Made by a program: the position numbers and the translations under genes
Part shown: positions 11,846-22,819 of the stretch, one piece after another
Layout of the letters: each line of letters begins with the position of its first letter
Numbering within the stretch: position 1 is the first letter of the stretch
The notes under the pieces: model-generated
Told to the model about the DNA's origin: nothing
The model's database searches: none
What the model saw: the letters and a program-made list of their open reading frames with translations, nothing else
Origin: Xylaria sp. FL1777
Taxonomy: Eukaryota > Ascomycota > Sordariomycetes > Xylariales > Xylariaceae
Assembly (NCBI GenBank): GCA_022578965.1
Contig: MU400527.1
Coordinates: 124,001-188,000, forward strand
Direction: 5' to 3'
DNA: 64,000 nucleotides

Positions 11846-14533
11846 ATGAGCGCCAATCCTTCCGGCCGCGAGGGGCACTTCAACCCAGCCTCGCCCCATT
11901 CGTCTAGTGGTGCAGCGGATTCATTTAAGGGTACCCCAGAAACTCGCCTGACAGCTTTTTCTCCAGAAGATGGTTCTGCCAAATCCTCTAAGGCATCACA
12001 GTCTTTGAGCGTTAGGACTCAAGAGAATCGAACAATTAGATTCGGGCCAACCCCTCGAGGCACTTTGGAGCTTCCAAGTTCGTTTGTCAGGGCAAACTTA
12101 CATTCGGAAAGAGATCCCTTTGTGTCATCTTCAGCTGTCGGGGCCAACAGAACACAGAAGCTATCGCCAACTGCATCCGTATTTCTGCCGTATCCCAGCG
12201 CTCTTCCCACAAATAACCCAGTGATCGAACCAATTAGACAACAGAGAGATGATCCTACTGGTAACAGAGGTGCCGATCAACAATCAGCTACAAATCCCCA
12301 GCAAATAAAATTTGCTCACACTATCCTCAGCACGGATACAAACTTGTCAAGATGCTTGGTTATAGCTGACCCGGGCCGTCGACTCCGTGCTCATGATGTG
12401 GGATCATATTTATCAGTATGTCATCAGAATATCTATGGTAAACATTTTCAGCTGACGATTTCTAGGAACTTGAATCTGATGGGCTCGAGATGCACGGAAG
12501 CCGACAGATCTGCGAAGATGAGAACGGAGACAGAGTTTTTGTTCGTTTTCTTAATATTCGAGATTCTTGTGCCGCATATTCAAGCCTCACTCTCACGTCT
12601 AATAGAGGTTGGTATGCCGACTACATCAGCCCCCGGGAGTACGCTCAGGTAATTATTCATTCCGAAATATGAAAGTTATAAGTCTAATGGCGTCTAGTTC
12701 GTCGAACCTGAAACCGGTCGCCAAACTATCCATGAAGGCCAACTTTACCTGAATGTTTTTGCAACACACGTACCTGTTTTCATCGAATCCCAGCGATTTG
12801 AATTGATACTGAAGAGGCTGTTACAAGATCAAGGTGATCTTTTCGCTTTCAAGCCTGAACTGACTACTGGAGCTGAAGGCAGCCTCTTCAGTGCAATCGC
12901 GGAATACTGCGATAACGACGTCTCTTTAAAGGCCGTATCACGATTCAACAATACTATTATTGAGGTCCGTTATCGTGACACTTTGCTATAGCTAATACTA
13001 ATCTGGCGAACAGGGAGGCTTTCAACTTTGCATTACATTATATCGACCTGACGTCTCCGCATATGGCACCGCCACCACTGGTGTGATCAGCCCTGCTCGG
13101 ACCTCAACAACTGAATCGGACATTGTGCATGACTTACAACGATTGAGCATATCGCGGTCCCAATCCACTGTGCCGGCTTTGAATAATGCCAGTGCCCTCC
13201 TTAGCACTCCAGTACGCTCGCCGGCGCTGCAAGTGCAACCAACTTACGGAATGTTGCCCATTGTATACCACGGCATTCCTATGACCACTCCGCCCTACGT
13301 ATTCGACAACTTGCCTTCTCGACCCCATACTGCGGCGTTCTCATCGGCGGCGTATCCATTTCTTAGTCCTATGGCACCCCGAAGCGCCTATATCCCGCGC
13401 GATATGATCGTCCCACGTCAGTTCCCAGGTCTAAACCGCCGACAGAATGCTACTCGAATCTCTAGGTCTCCTTACTACCAGCAGACAAATAGTCACAATC
13501 ACGTTGATGTCAACCGCATCAGGGAGGGAACTGATGTCCGCACAACGGTAAGTTCCTTCCGTATTACTCGAAGAGACACTTCTGATCCAACTAGATCATG
13601 TTGCGAAACATACCCAATAAAGTTGATCAAGCGATGCTGAAGAGAATCGTGGATGAATCAAGCTGGGGCAAATACGACTTCATGTATCTTCGCATCGATT
13701 TTGCCAACGACTGCAAGTAAGTTATTGTTGTGTGAGAACGATGAGAGGAAAATGAAAATAGACATCTAACTTTTCCTGTAGCGTTGGCTATGCATTCATC
13801 AATTTCGTCGATGTAAGTACCACTAACCAAATAAATCTACTTCGTGGTCATCGAGATAGCTAACTCTCCTTTAGCCATTGGACATCATCGACGTAAGTCT
13901 GAAACTTCTAATATGCTGCGATTACTAGGCTAAAGCAAGTGTAGTTTGTGGCTGCGAGAGGGAATCAACGTTGGAATTGCTTCAAGAGCGACAAGATTGC
14001 AGAAATTTCATATGCCAGTAAGTTCGTCCATCATTCACTTACATATTCACTAAGACATACCAACCAAATGGAATAGCGATCCAAGGAAAAGACTGTCTCG
14101 TCCAGAAATTCCGCAATAGCTCAGTCATGTTGGAGGCCGCACACTACAGACCCAAGGTAAGGTGGACACCCTGCCTGCACTGGCTGACCCTTAATTAACA
14201 ATAACTTCACTTAGCTGTACTACACGCTGAATGGACCGTGCCCTGATCTTGTTGGACAAGAGGAAGCCTTTCCTGAACCAGACAACCAGTCCAAGATGAA
14301 ACGAAGTTGTGAAAACGCCGAGCATGTTGGTACGTCAAACTCGAGAATAGTGTGATTATTCACGAGCCTGCCCTCCTAATTAGCCCATAGGTCTCTTTAC
14401 TCCCAATGCAGGACAACACTTCCGTGACGAACAACGCCGGAGACGCTCACAATTCGACCGTGGTACCCGTATGGCAGAGGCCGAGGAGTTTGATTACGAT
14501 GCAGCATTGCATCATAGTTTTTACTCTTCGTAA
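11846..14533 (+). CDS. Mei2-like RNA-binding protein
   Basis: Eleven exons fit in phase: 11846-12415, 12466-12648, 12698-12964, 13014-13547, 13595-13716, 13782-13812, 13875-13892, 13945-14017, 14077-14156, 14215-14329 and 14391-14533, giving 711 aa. The C-terminal third (about residues 518-660) is the hallmark Mei2 RRM3: IMLRNIPNKVDQAMLKRIVD, WGKYDFMYLRIDF, NVGYAFINFVDP, FVAARGNQRWNCFKSDK and ISYATIQGKDCLVQKFRNSS. Upstream are two weaker RRM-like regions: about residues 190-250, with VFVRFLNIRDSCAAYSSL, and about 250-340. The N-terminus is Ser/Pro rich and disordered. Mei2 in fission yeast binds meiRNA and drives meiosis; in filamentous ascomycetes the role is less defined. Exon 7 is an 18-nt microexon (PLDIID). 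The intron after exon 3 uses a GTCCGT donor. Upstream ATG 11747 is an alternative start; I preferred 11846 (MSANPSGRE). Confidence 0.9.
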
Positions 14534-16760
14534 TATCTGGCAGTGCTCGCGTCGAGAAAGAGACTCACCCAAAGCTTCCAAGGCTAAGGGTTCTCGATGC
14601 CAAATGCACTTGCAGTGTCTCTATACGGAGTCTTACGATATCGCCTTACTACCGTAAAGTTCATACCCAGTATCTTGTATCTCCGCCCGAAGCTCGTCTC
14701 TCGAACCATGTTCATGGGCTTATATCCTCTAGGCTTCAAGTCCTATAGCGATGCACAACTAATGGTGCACGCCTATCTTATGCGGCAGACTCAACAACGA
14801 CCTACGCAGACGGCTGAGGTGCCAATGATGGACTAGTATTGACAAAGGCAACTACTTCCCCAGAATTTTCATCGATCACGGCAGTACAATTTTTGGTGCT
14901 TTCACTCTCAAGTATCCTTTAATTTGCTCAACTAGGGGATTTGGTAGTCTCGTCTTCTAAAAATGACGAGTAGATTTTTCCTTTTTTTTTGTTGCGAAGC
15001 ACAAGACAAGCATATCACGGCTGATATTTTAACGCATGCAGTCAATTCGCTGCGTATATCATATGGCTACGGCATTCGACAAACAACGACGCCGCGAACT
15101 ATGAAGCAGCCATCATGCAGTAAGATGAACATTCCCCCATTTGGCGACGTTTTAACATGGTACCAAGTTCTGGAGGGAACTTCGGATCTGGTCTGAGACA
15201 TTCCTCATACCTACGGGGCAACTAGGAGAGATTTTTTGCTGCTCATTGAACTTAATGGGAATGTAGGAGATCAAAGAGTTTGGGCGCGATGCTTTCAAGT
15301 TGCAGCGCATAGTATCACAGAAAAAGCGTTGAGATCTTCTAAGGCCTACAATTATCAAGTTGCAATACTAGCGCGGATATCAATATAAACTCGCTTTAAT
15401 TTGCATTAATGATCTACCGGAACGCACACCCCCATTACAGAGTCGAGTGGAATGGCTCATTCCAATAGGAACCACAGCCGAGTGAACACTTTACGGCCTC
15501 GATGCAGCTAGACTGCTCATGGTACTGTCCTAGACGACTCCATACTTTTCTCGTCTGGTATTGACACAAAATTCCGTCAATATCACTAAGACTGATGAAT
15601 TCAAAGCGCGGGCCCTATTACTCGTTGTTTATTGTCCTTTTTAGATGTGGTACAAGTATGCCCAATCTTTTCAGATAAAGCAGAAGAGGCTTCTGGGTGC
15701 TCGCTTACAGCAAGCTAGTGACTCTGCACTAGGAGAAAAGGATAGGTAGCCTACTATGAGTGTCATCAAGTCTTTGACCTTGTTCTGGCACATATCTGAC
15801 AAAACGATATGTACCTCGAATTTGACGAGAGAAGCTCCTTCACACCTACGTGTTTGTTGTTCTCACCTATATCTCTTTGTTCTTGACGAGTTTCAGTACA
15901 TATTCCGATTTACTAACGTGGTCCTTCACAAATGCTTTATAGATCAAGGCATTACTCAGCTAGTTCATACATAACCGAGCTTGATGACCACCTCATCATT
16001 TTTTCCTACTTATACGGGGTTTCGTTGCCTGGGGTTGTCTTGTTTTTCCTCTATTGACTTTCTACGCATTGATTTCAGGCAATTCGCTCCACTACTCTCC
16101 TAGTTCGGATCAATGATTCCTTTCAACGTATATAGAGATTGCCAACGAATATGGCAATACGCGGGGGAGGGGGAGGGGGAGGGATGAGGGAAATTAGTCA
16201 TCCGTATCTGATGGGTGAAGATAGGCTGGGAGAAACATGCTTTCGCTTATACGGATGGAACTGTGTTGCTTCTATGAGAGAAACAGCACAGAAAGAATCT
16301 CCGCGATGGTATTCTTGCTTTTTGCAACCCTTTGTTTCCTCCGCGGTGTCGTCCTCTTCATTTTAGACGTGACAATTATTGGGCGATTGAGTTATTCGGG
16401 TCGGTGATGATGAGAGGTGGTCAGCAATTTGTGTGGTGTGAAAATGGACTACGCTCTTGTACTTTACGGAGAAGTGTTCTTGAAATGACTACCGAGGTGA
16501 CTATTGCGGGGTGGGAATGCGGTCGAGTAGACTATTCGCCGTGAAGTATGCGATGAGTTAGTTTAGTTTTGCCCATATCACATTGCGGTCGACCATAATA
16601 CAAAGCGATGTTTTCACACCTAGAGATGCAATTAGTCACCAGAGTAAATGAGAGCTTGCAATGAGATTTCATATCATCGTCGCTATTCATATCCATTAAT
16701 TCTTCGTGAATACGCTACATAAACATGGTAGGCAATCTAAACTACTTGCGATCCATAGTC
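14534..16760. other. Convergent spacer between Mei2-like and SUN genes
   Basis: This 2.2-kb region lies between two convergent genes. Scattered ORFs up to 83 codons match nothing. A G-quadruplex-type tract sits at 16163-16183. The rest is unremarkable A/T-leaning sequence and may include long 3' UTRs. Confidence 0.5.
16163..16183 (+). repeat. G-quadruplex-type tract
   Basis: Four G-runs (5, 5, 5 and 3 G) are separated by single A residues on the plus strand, an arrangement that favours a compact parallel quadruplex. Confidence 0.8.
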
Positions 16761-19622
16761 TTAGTCTGGATCTTCTGGTAAGGCAGGTAAAGGTTTTCGC
16801 GTAGTGCCAGAATGGGTCAGACCTGGCCTGCTGGACCGTTGTAGTATATACTCCGATGCCTCTGTGTCCGATGCTGGGGTGAGTTGCCTCTCGGACTGCC
16901 TTGCTAGCATCTCAGGGTATATCATGGATACTTCATCCCCTTCCCCTCCTACCGAAGAGTCGCCATTTACGCTCGTAGCCGCCGAGAAATAATCCCCATT
17001 TGGCGTCATAGACGGCTCAGAATCGTATGCCATGTCGTCTATACTAGAGGGTGTAGGTGGCTGAAAATCCAAGCCAGAGGGGTCCGAAAGAGCCCTGTTT
17101 GGCGTCGGTGGCCTTAGCCCAGAGTCTAAGCCTGTTTCCTTAGAACCGATTCGGCCCTGCGCTTTGGGGGTTCGACTTGAACTGCGATCGTTATTGCTCC
17201 GGAGTCCCGGTTGTGTAGAATGGCTCGTCGGCCGGCTCCTTGCAGGAGTGGTATTGGCGGAATCCCCAGGGAAGCCCGTTCTGAGACGAGCGCCTTTTAG
17301 CTGCGCCTTGGGGGTAGAAGGGAGAATGGGAGAGGCTAGTCGAGACGATGATGCGAGGAATTGACTCGGGGAGTAGGCCTCCACGGCAGAGCCGGCAAAG
17401 CCACGCGAAAAAATGACCAAGACTAGACAGCCAAGTAGGAGGACGCTCTGAACGATGGCCATGCGTTTTTGGAACACAACCTCATCGGCTAGGACACCAA
17501 CCCGTGTACTCAATGCCACGATTTCATGCTCAGTTTGTTCCCGCTGTGATTCGAGCGCGATGACAGTTGACTGCCAGATGTGATCATATAGCGTTCTGAC
17601 TTCCCGAAGCTCACCTAGGACAGTATTGTTTAATTTGTCAAGAAAGAGGTCGACCTTCGCGATCTGCCTACGCTCGAGCTTAGCAAGCGCTTCTTGGAGA
17701 AATTTGGACTGTGACTCGATATATTGCAGGGACAAGGTGCTATTAGACTCAAGGATCTGCAGGCGCTTCGTTAAAGCCTTGAAGAATGAATCCTGTACCG
17801 TTGGTGTTGGCGGTGGCGATGAAGCTGTTGTGGTGGTCTTGTTACGGATAGTAACCTGTGAACTGGATGAGGCTTTCGCCGATGACCTTGAAGACGGGGG
17901 TTTAACAGAAGTTGAAGCTGAGGATTTGCTTCTAGGAATACTTTGTGTTGTTGTATTTTCATTATTAGTCTGTGATGTAGAAGAACTAGCAGGTGTGGTA
18001 GAGGTGTTGTCTCTTGACCCGGGCGAGGATGGAGTTGGCCTGCTAATGCCCGCACTCACAGGCGCCTCTATGGAGGTGGGCTCTAAGGATTTAGGCCTGG
18101 ATATCTCTGCTGATGGTTCTGTAGTCTGTTTTGCCGTAGTTGCTGTAGAGGACGTATTTGGCATAGCAGAATTAGCCTGCTCGTTAAAGCTAGTAGATAG
18201 AGGCTCTGTCGGATCTGTTGTGTGCGCCGCGTCGCCGGAAACATGCACATTAACATCCGGACCATTTGCTTTGGCGCATGTGCTGACAGGGTAAAAGGCA
18301 TGGTCGAAATAGGACCCATCCCAATATGGTGTCCAATAACTCTGTTCTACAATTATAGCGTAGTCATCAACCGGCACAGGCTCAACGACCTCTGTTTCTG
18401 CTGGCGGTTCATCGACAATCTCAACAATCTCTTCCACCGGCTCCGATATAGAAGGAGGGCTCTCATCTTCTCCCTCAAGTTCAGATGGGTCGACTTGCTT
18501 CCAAGAGTCTAGCATGCGGAGTCCGTGAACGCGCAATAGAGACACAGGGCAATAATACTCATTTCCATAATGACTAAGAATCTCGACTCGAAGATATCTT
18601 GCCCAATCTTGAGGATTTTCAATAAGGAAGGGCTGGATATCTCTTGAATTCCTGGCCTGGAAGGTTCCTAAAGTCTTCCACTTGTCTAACTTGACGGGAT
18701 AGCGGTCGCTAATGCTCACCCTGAACTGACGCACCATGCTCGAGAAGAACTCGAAGTTCGCGATCACGACGGTGTCGACCAAAATCACATCGCTGAGTTC
18801 GACAATGAAGAACTTATTCTTCCTGCCACACTCCAGCAGCATGTACGAGTCTTTATTCTCCACCAAGATCGCAGTAGGGTTTTTGGCCCCGGGACTCGTC
18901 TTCTTAACCGTGGCGCCGGCGTCGAAGGATGAATAGGAAAACCTCTCCTTGCATGTAGTGCCGGCGTCTTTATTCCGGTAATACGTAAAGCCCTCGTCGT
19001 ACGCCACCACCTCCACCTGCTCTTTTGTCTCCTTTTCGTGCTCGCGGGGCCGCGCGGAGGAGGCAATCTCGGATATCTTATCCGAATAGGAGTCGAAATC
19101 AAATGATATCTCGCCCTCGTCTCCGAGACTATCGAAGCCATCTCCAGGGACGGCATCAGCACGTCCGTCCCTCTGTCTGCGGGGCTTGGCGTCGAGGGCG
19201 TCCGGGCCGGACTTGGCAAGCATCATGGCTTTCCATTCTTCGAAAGACATGAAAGCCCCGGTGCTTAGGTCTTCCCCCTCGAGATCGAGCTCGTCGTGCA
19301 CGGCATCGCTGGCGTGGGCCGAGGAATCAGGAGCGCTGGCCGAAGTATTAATGGTTGTAGTTACGGAAGCCGTGTCGGAGACCGGTATCGAACCAATGGG
19401 CCCCGTAGTCAGGCATTGCTGCGGCAACGAGTCGGTGATGTAGTTAATGGTGCGCGATTCGCAGGTAGGCTCAAGGGACGATGCGCTGGAGCTCGACTTG
19501 GCGGCATCGCGAGATGTCGAGGCCGTCACGTCACCTTGCGCGTGAGTGACGTATGGCAGAAATAGTGATACAAGCGAAATCAATGCGAGGTCTCGAAACC
19601 GTCCCTTGGCGAAGGGCCACAT
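16761..19622 (-). CDS. SLP1-type SUN-domain membrane protein
   Basis: This is a single intact exon of 953 aa. Residues 1-29 are a signal peptide (LISLVSLFLPYVTHAQG). A Slp1/SUCO-type mid-protein SUN domain spans about 215-372 (FSYSSFDAGATV, NKDSYMLLECG, FFIVELSDVILVDTVVIANF, WARYLRVEILSHYGNEYYCPVS). A Ser/Thr-rich stretch (about 440-620) is followed by a probable coiled coil (about 635-710) and one transmembrane segment at about 722-742 (VQSVLLLGCLVLVIFS). A basic, Ser/Pro-rich tail of about 200 residues follows. Yeast Slp1 works with Emp65 in the ER membrane to protect soluble proteins from degradation, and related SUN proteins act at the nuclear envelope. The central rather than C-terminal SUN domain separates it from canonical LINC SUN proteins. 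Long antisense ORFs in this span are shadows. Confidence 0.92.
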   Translation of the reverse strand: MWPFAKGRFRDLALISLVSLFLPYVTHAQGDVTASTSRDAAKSSSSASSLEPTCESRTINYITDSLPQQCLTTGPIGSIPVSDTASVTTTINTSASAPDSSAHASDAVHDELDLEGEDLSTGAFMSFEEWKAMMLAKSGPDALDAKPRRQRDGRADAVPGDGFDSLGDEGEISFDFDSYSDKISEIASSARPREHEKETKEQVEVVAYDEGFTYYRNKDAGTTCKERFSYSSFDAGATVKKTSPGAKNPTAILVENKDSYMLLECGRKNKFFIVELSDVILVDTVVIANFEFFSSMVRQFRVSISDRYPVKLDKWKTLGTFQARNSRDIQPFLIENPQDWARYLRVEILSHYGNEYYCPVSLLRVHGLRMLDSWKQVDPSELEGEDESPPSISEPVEEIVEIVDEPPAETEVVEPVPVDDYAIIVEQSYWTPYWDGSYFDHAFYPVSTCAKANGPDVNVHVSGDAAHTTDPTEPLSTSFNEQANSAMPNTSSTATTAKQTTEPSAEISRPKSLEPTSIEAPVSAGISRPTPSSPGSRDNTSTTPASSSTSQTNNENTTTQSIPRSKSSASTSVKPPSSRSSAKASSSSQVTIRNKTTTTASSPPPTPTVQDSFFKALTKRLQILESNSTLSLQYIESQSKFLQEALAKLERRQIAKVDLFLDKLNNTVLGELREVRTLYDHIWQSTVIALESQREQTEHEIVALSTRVGVLADEVVFQKRMAIVQSVLLLGCLVLVIFSRGFAGSAVEAYSPSQFLASSSRLASPILPSTPKAQLKGARLRTGFPGDSANTTPARSRPTSHSTQPGLRSNNDRSSSRTPKAQGRIGSKETGLDSGLRPPTPNRALSDPSGLDFQPPTPSSIDDMAYDSEPSMTPNGDYFSAATSVNGDSSVGGEGDEVSMIYPEMLARQSERQLTPASDTEASEYILQRSSRPGLTHSGTTRKPLPALPEDPD

Positions 19623-20709
19623 TGTGCGAGTATGATAAGTTAAGGCGGTCAGAGAGTCGGTCCATGGGAAGTGACATATCTTGGAGACATGGGAGGAGTA
19701 AAGACCAAAGAAATGATCAACGTGATGCCAAAAAGGTGTTTTGTATACTACATGTTTGAAACGGGAAACAAAACGTAGGTGTAAACCTACATGTAGATAG
19801 GCAGGTAGGTATTTCCTATCTACCGGTAGTCACCTAGCAGCGGGTGTAAGTTGCGACCCTATAGCGGTACCTAGGTACCCTTAGGGCTATTGCTACCTAA
19901 TTGGTACTGCTTTTATATAGTGGGGTTGTCTAGGTACTTACCTACTATCTTTACTTCTCAGGATGCGATTAGTACTCGTTTTTTTCCACGGTGAGTAGGA
20001 GCTGTATAAGATAATAAGATTATGTTTATGGGAAACAATGTGGGATCTTATGAATGATATGTATTTCCTAAAGGTTTCAGTTGGTGAGGCTCGAGTCGCA
20101 GCGTCCAAAGTTGTGATTACATTGATTCATGCGATGTCGTACAATGCAAACCGATATGTTCTTCGGTAATCAACAATAGGTAGGTATCGACGATATATAC
20201 TTCTCCTTCATTGTCGCCTCTCTGATCCTGGTGGGGCAATCTCTAATGTCACTCGTGAGCTCCATGCTAGCGACTTACTAATAAGCCTACATTCAGCTGT
20301 TCCGTTCTTCGTCGACATCAGCAACTGCTGAGATTCACACCACATGAGAAAACGGGCAGTGTGTCTGGTCTGTCACTAGTAGTCTTCAATATACACAGAA
20401 TGGATAGGGAGAAAGCTTAATTTGAAAGCCTATGCCTATTCTATGTTCGCTACGCCAACGCCGCAGTCCAGTCCCTGCCGTAAACCCAATCCACCCAAAG
20501 ACTACACTGAGAATAGGTATTATCCGAACGCTCTAATGGACTACTAGGGGAAACACATACATATCCTACAGTACGCATTCAACCTAGGGTGTACATTTCC
20601 CCCTAAAAAGAAAATTAATCGCTGTCGTGGAGAATATTACACAGAAATCCTGATGCTAATAAGAAAAACTCAGGATATTCTTTGGTTTCAAGGGTTTAAG
20701 GATACTCAT
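19623..20709. other. Region between SUN gene and hydrolase-phosphatase gene
   Basis: No gene is recognisable. The first 350 bp upstream of the SUN start is rich in TAGGTA/TACCT copies (19790-19960), including the palindrome at 19866-19879, and is its likely promoter. The remainder is probably 3' flank of the hydrolase-phosphatase gene. Confidence 0.5.
19866..19879. repeat. 14-bp palindrome GGTACCTAGGTACC
   Basis: This perfect inverted repeat, centred on CCTAGG, belongs to the same motif family as 9866-9883 and lies about 245 bp upstream of the SUN-domain gene start. Confidence 0.85.
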
Positions 20710-22819
20710 CTACTCTTTAAACCCCGAATACCGAACGAAAAGACGATCCAGGAAGTGCGAGTGTCGAATCCCATTAGGTCTAGCTTCGGCAAAAGTCTCG
20801 ATGGCCTTCTGGACGCCGTAGCCGCACCTCTCGATCAGGTAGCACACGACGAAGTACCCAGTGCGGTTGAACCCGTAATGGCAGTGGACGCCAATTACGT
20901 AATTCTTGCTCCCGTTGGCTTCTGTGGACAGCCTTTGCTTCTGGTCTTTGCGGACTTGATCTACTAGCTTGATGAAGCCTGCTACTTCGGCGTCCGTGGG
21001 AGGTATCTTCGACACTGTCGGAAACTTGTGATACTTGATCCTATCGCCAAAGCTTTTGGGGTCATACACAGGATCAGCATGGCTGATGTCAATGATGTCT
21101 TTGATCTCATTGCCCCTGATGCCAATTAGCGAGTTAGATCCCAATAAATAGGGAACGGCCGACATTGAGCTTACCACTTGGCCGCGAATACCTTCGGGCA
21201 GTGCTCTTCATCCACTTCTCGGAGGGTTTTCAGAGCCCTGAAAATTCCACCGATAGGATCAGAAACAGGTTGCACGCCTTTCCACTTTGCCAAATTCTTG
21301 ACATCCCATTTGCCTTCCCGTGAAAGATATTGGAGTTGCCAGCCACTGCCATCGAGCATATTAGTCTAGAGACTGTGACCCCAAGGAAAGTAAAAACCTA
21401 CAGCGAGAAGCGGCTAGTAATATGTTCATTCATAAAGTCGCTTACTAGTCCAGCCAGAATTCGTACTGTTGCCGGCATATATAACAAGGCGTGTCCAGCA
21501 GGGAGAAGAGCCGATTTCACGACCTTTCTGGGATGAATCGGCTGCGAGGGGATATCACTCAAGGAGCCAGGGTCTTGATGGTCTCTCGGGGTTGTAGGAT
21601 CTTCCAGAGAATCTTCCCCATTCACTAGGGATGGCTTTTTGCGCGTAAAGTCGCCTTGGCTGATCTCCTCTATAGATTTTGGCATATGATCCCGTGGCGC
21701 CGTGCTTGAATTTACTAGAGCAACTGACTCGCCAACTGCGCTCCCTGCAGAGATAGGGGTTTGACCTGTACTGGTGGTCCCATGGTGCTTGTCCTCAAAA
21801 GTCTTTCGACTCCCTGCTGCTGTTTTGAGCATCTCTTCAATTTCCCCGACCTCTTCAGGTGGCGTCACAGTATCATTCTCGCCACCGATAAGAAAGATAG
21901 GTATGTCAAGGTCAGCCCAGCTAGTGTTTCCAAAGATTCCCCCAACAGGCTTTCCCCTGACGTAGACAGGTAGAGAACCCCAAGCCATCCGGCGAAACAC
22001 GGGGGTTCGGCTTTGACAATTGAACCTATGTTGAAGCTGACGAGATTCGAGGTCGGCTCCGGGCCCAAGAAAACGTTTAACGCTGGTACTATCAGGTCCT
22101 CCCCGCCTGTCCCAGGCCCTCCAGAGGTTGAAGATAAAGTCAGGTATCCAGAGGGCTGCCCGGAAGACGCGCACTGCCTTTTCTGGCGTTGGGCCAGATA
22201 AAGGACAGATGGCAATAACTCCCATAACATTAAGATGGGGGGATAAATGGTTCGCTGATTTCTTATTCGCGATGTCAGCGGCAATCGCAGTTCCCATACT
22301 GTGAGCAACAAGCACAACCCCCTGGCCTTCCTCAACATGGTCATTAATAATAGTCGCAGTGAGATCGGTTAGATTTTCGGTTGTGTAAGCGTCCCATGAA
22401 GTTTGCGTAAACTGAGACCGGCCGCAGCCCGGGAGGTCGATTGCGAGGCATGACGCCGAATTAGAGAGGCTCGTCAAGAGTGGGTGGAATTGCGCGACCG
22501 AACCTCCTAGGCCGTGGATGAAAACAAGGAGCGGCAACGGAGCCGGGTCCTTCGGGAGCTCATCTGCCTTGGGGTGGCGCCGATAAAAGACGCGAATCCC
22601 TGGGAATACAATGCCAGACCGTGTTGTCTTGTAGGACTTGACCTCGGAATGGTTCCGAAGAAGCGGAGGGTCTGTGGTTTCGGGATCCCATGGTTCGGGC
22701 ACAATGGTTCGAGTCTTAGCCATCCGATATAGGATCAACGCGCCGCCTAGGGCGAGTGCGAGCCCTAGGCCGACAGACCTGGACGCAACACAAGGTGAGA
22801 CTGCGAGAGATAAAGGCAT
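20710..22819 (-). CDS. Alpha/beta hydrolase-dual-specificity phosphatase fusion
   Basis: Three exons join in frame: 22819-21446 (donor GTAAGC), 21365-21175 and 21115-20710, giving 656 aa. Residues 17-31 are a hydrophobic N-terminal segment, probably a membrane anchor. The alpha/beta-hydrolase part has HGLGG (about 103-107), nucleophile Ser174 in AHSMG, probable acid Asp316 (GGENDTVTP) and probable His443 (PAGHALLYMP). About 110 mostly low-complexity residues sit between the last two. The C-terminal part (about 470-656) is a cysteine phosphatase with Cys600 to Arg606 in HCHYGFNRTG, a Cx5R loop most like the RNA triphosphatase/dual-specificity group. Substrates cannot be read from the sequence. 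Fusion annotations of this type exist in ascomycetes as I recall, but a function is not known to me. If the introns are not used, it would appear as three separate ORFs. Confidence 0.85.

Noticed and set aside
17626..18294. 222-codon plus-strand ORF inside the SUN-domain gene
   Set aside because: It is antisense to the Ser/Thr-rich low-complexity part of a clear protein and rich in Val, Leu and Gly as expected for a shadow.
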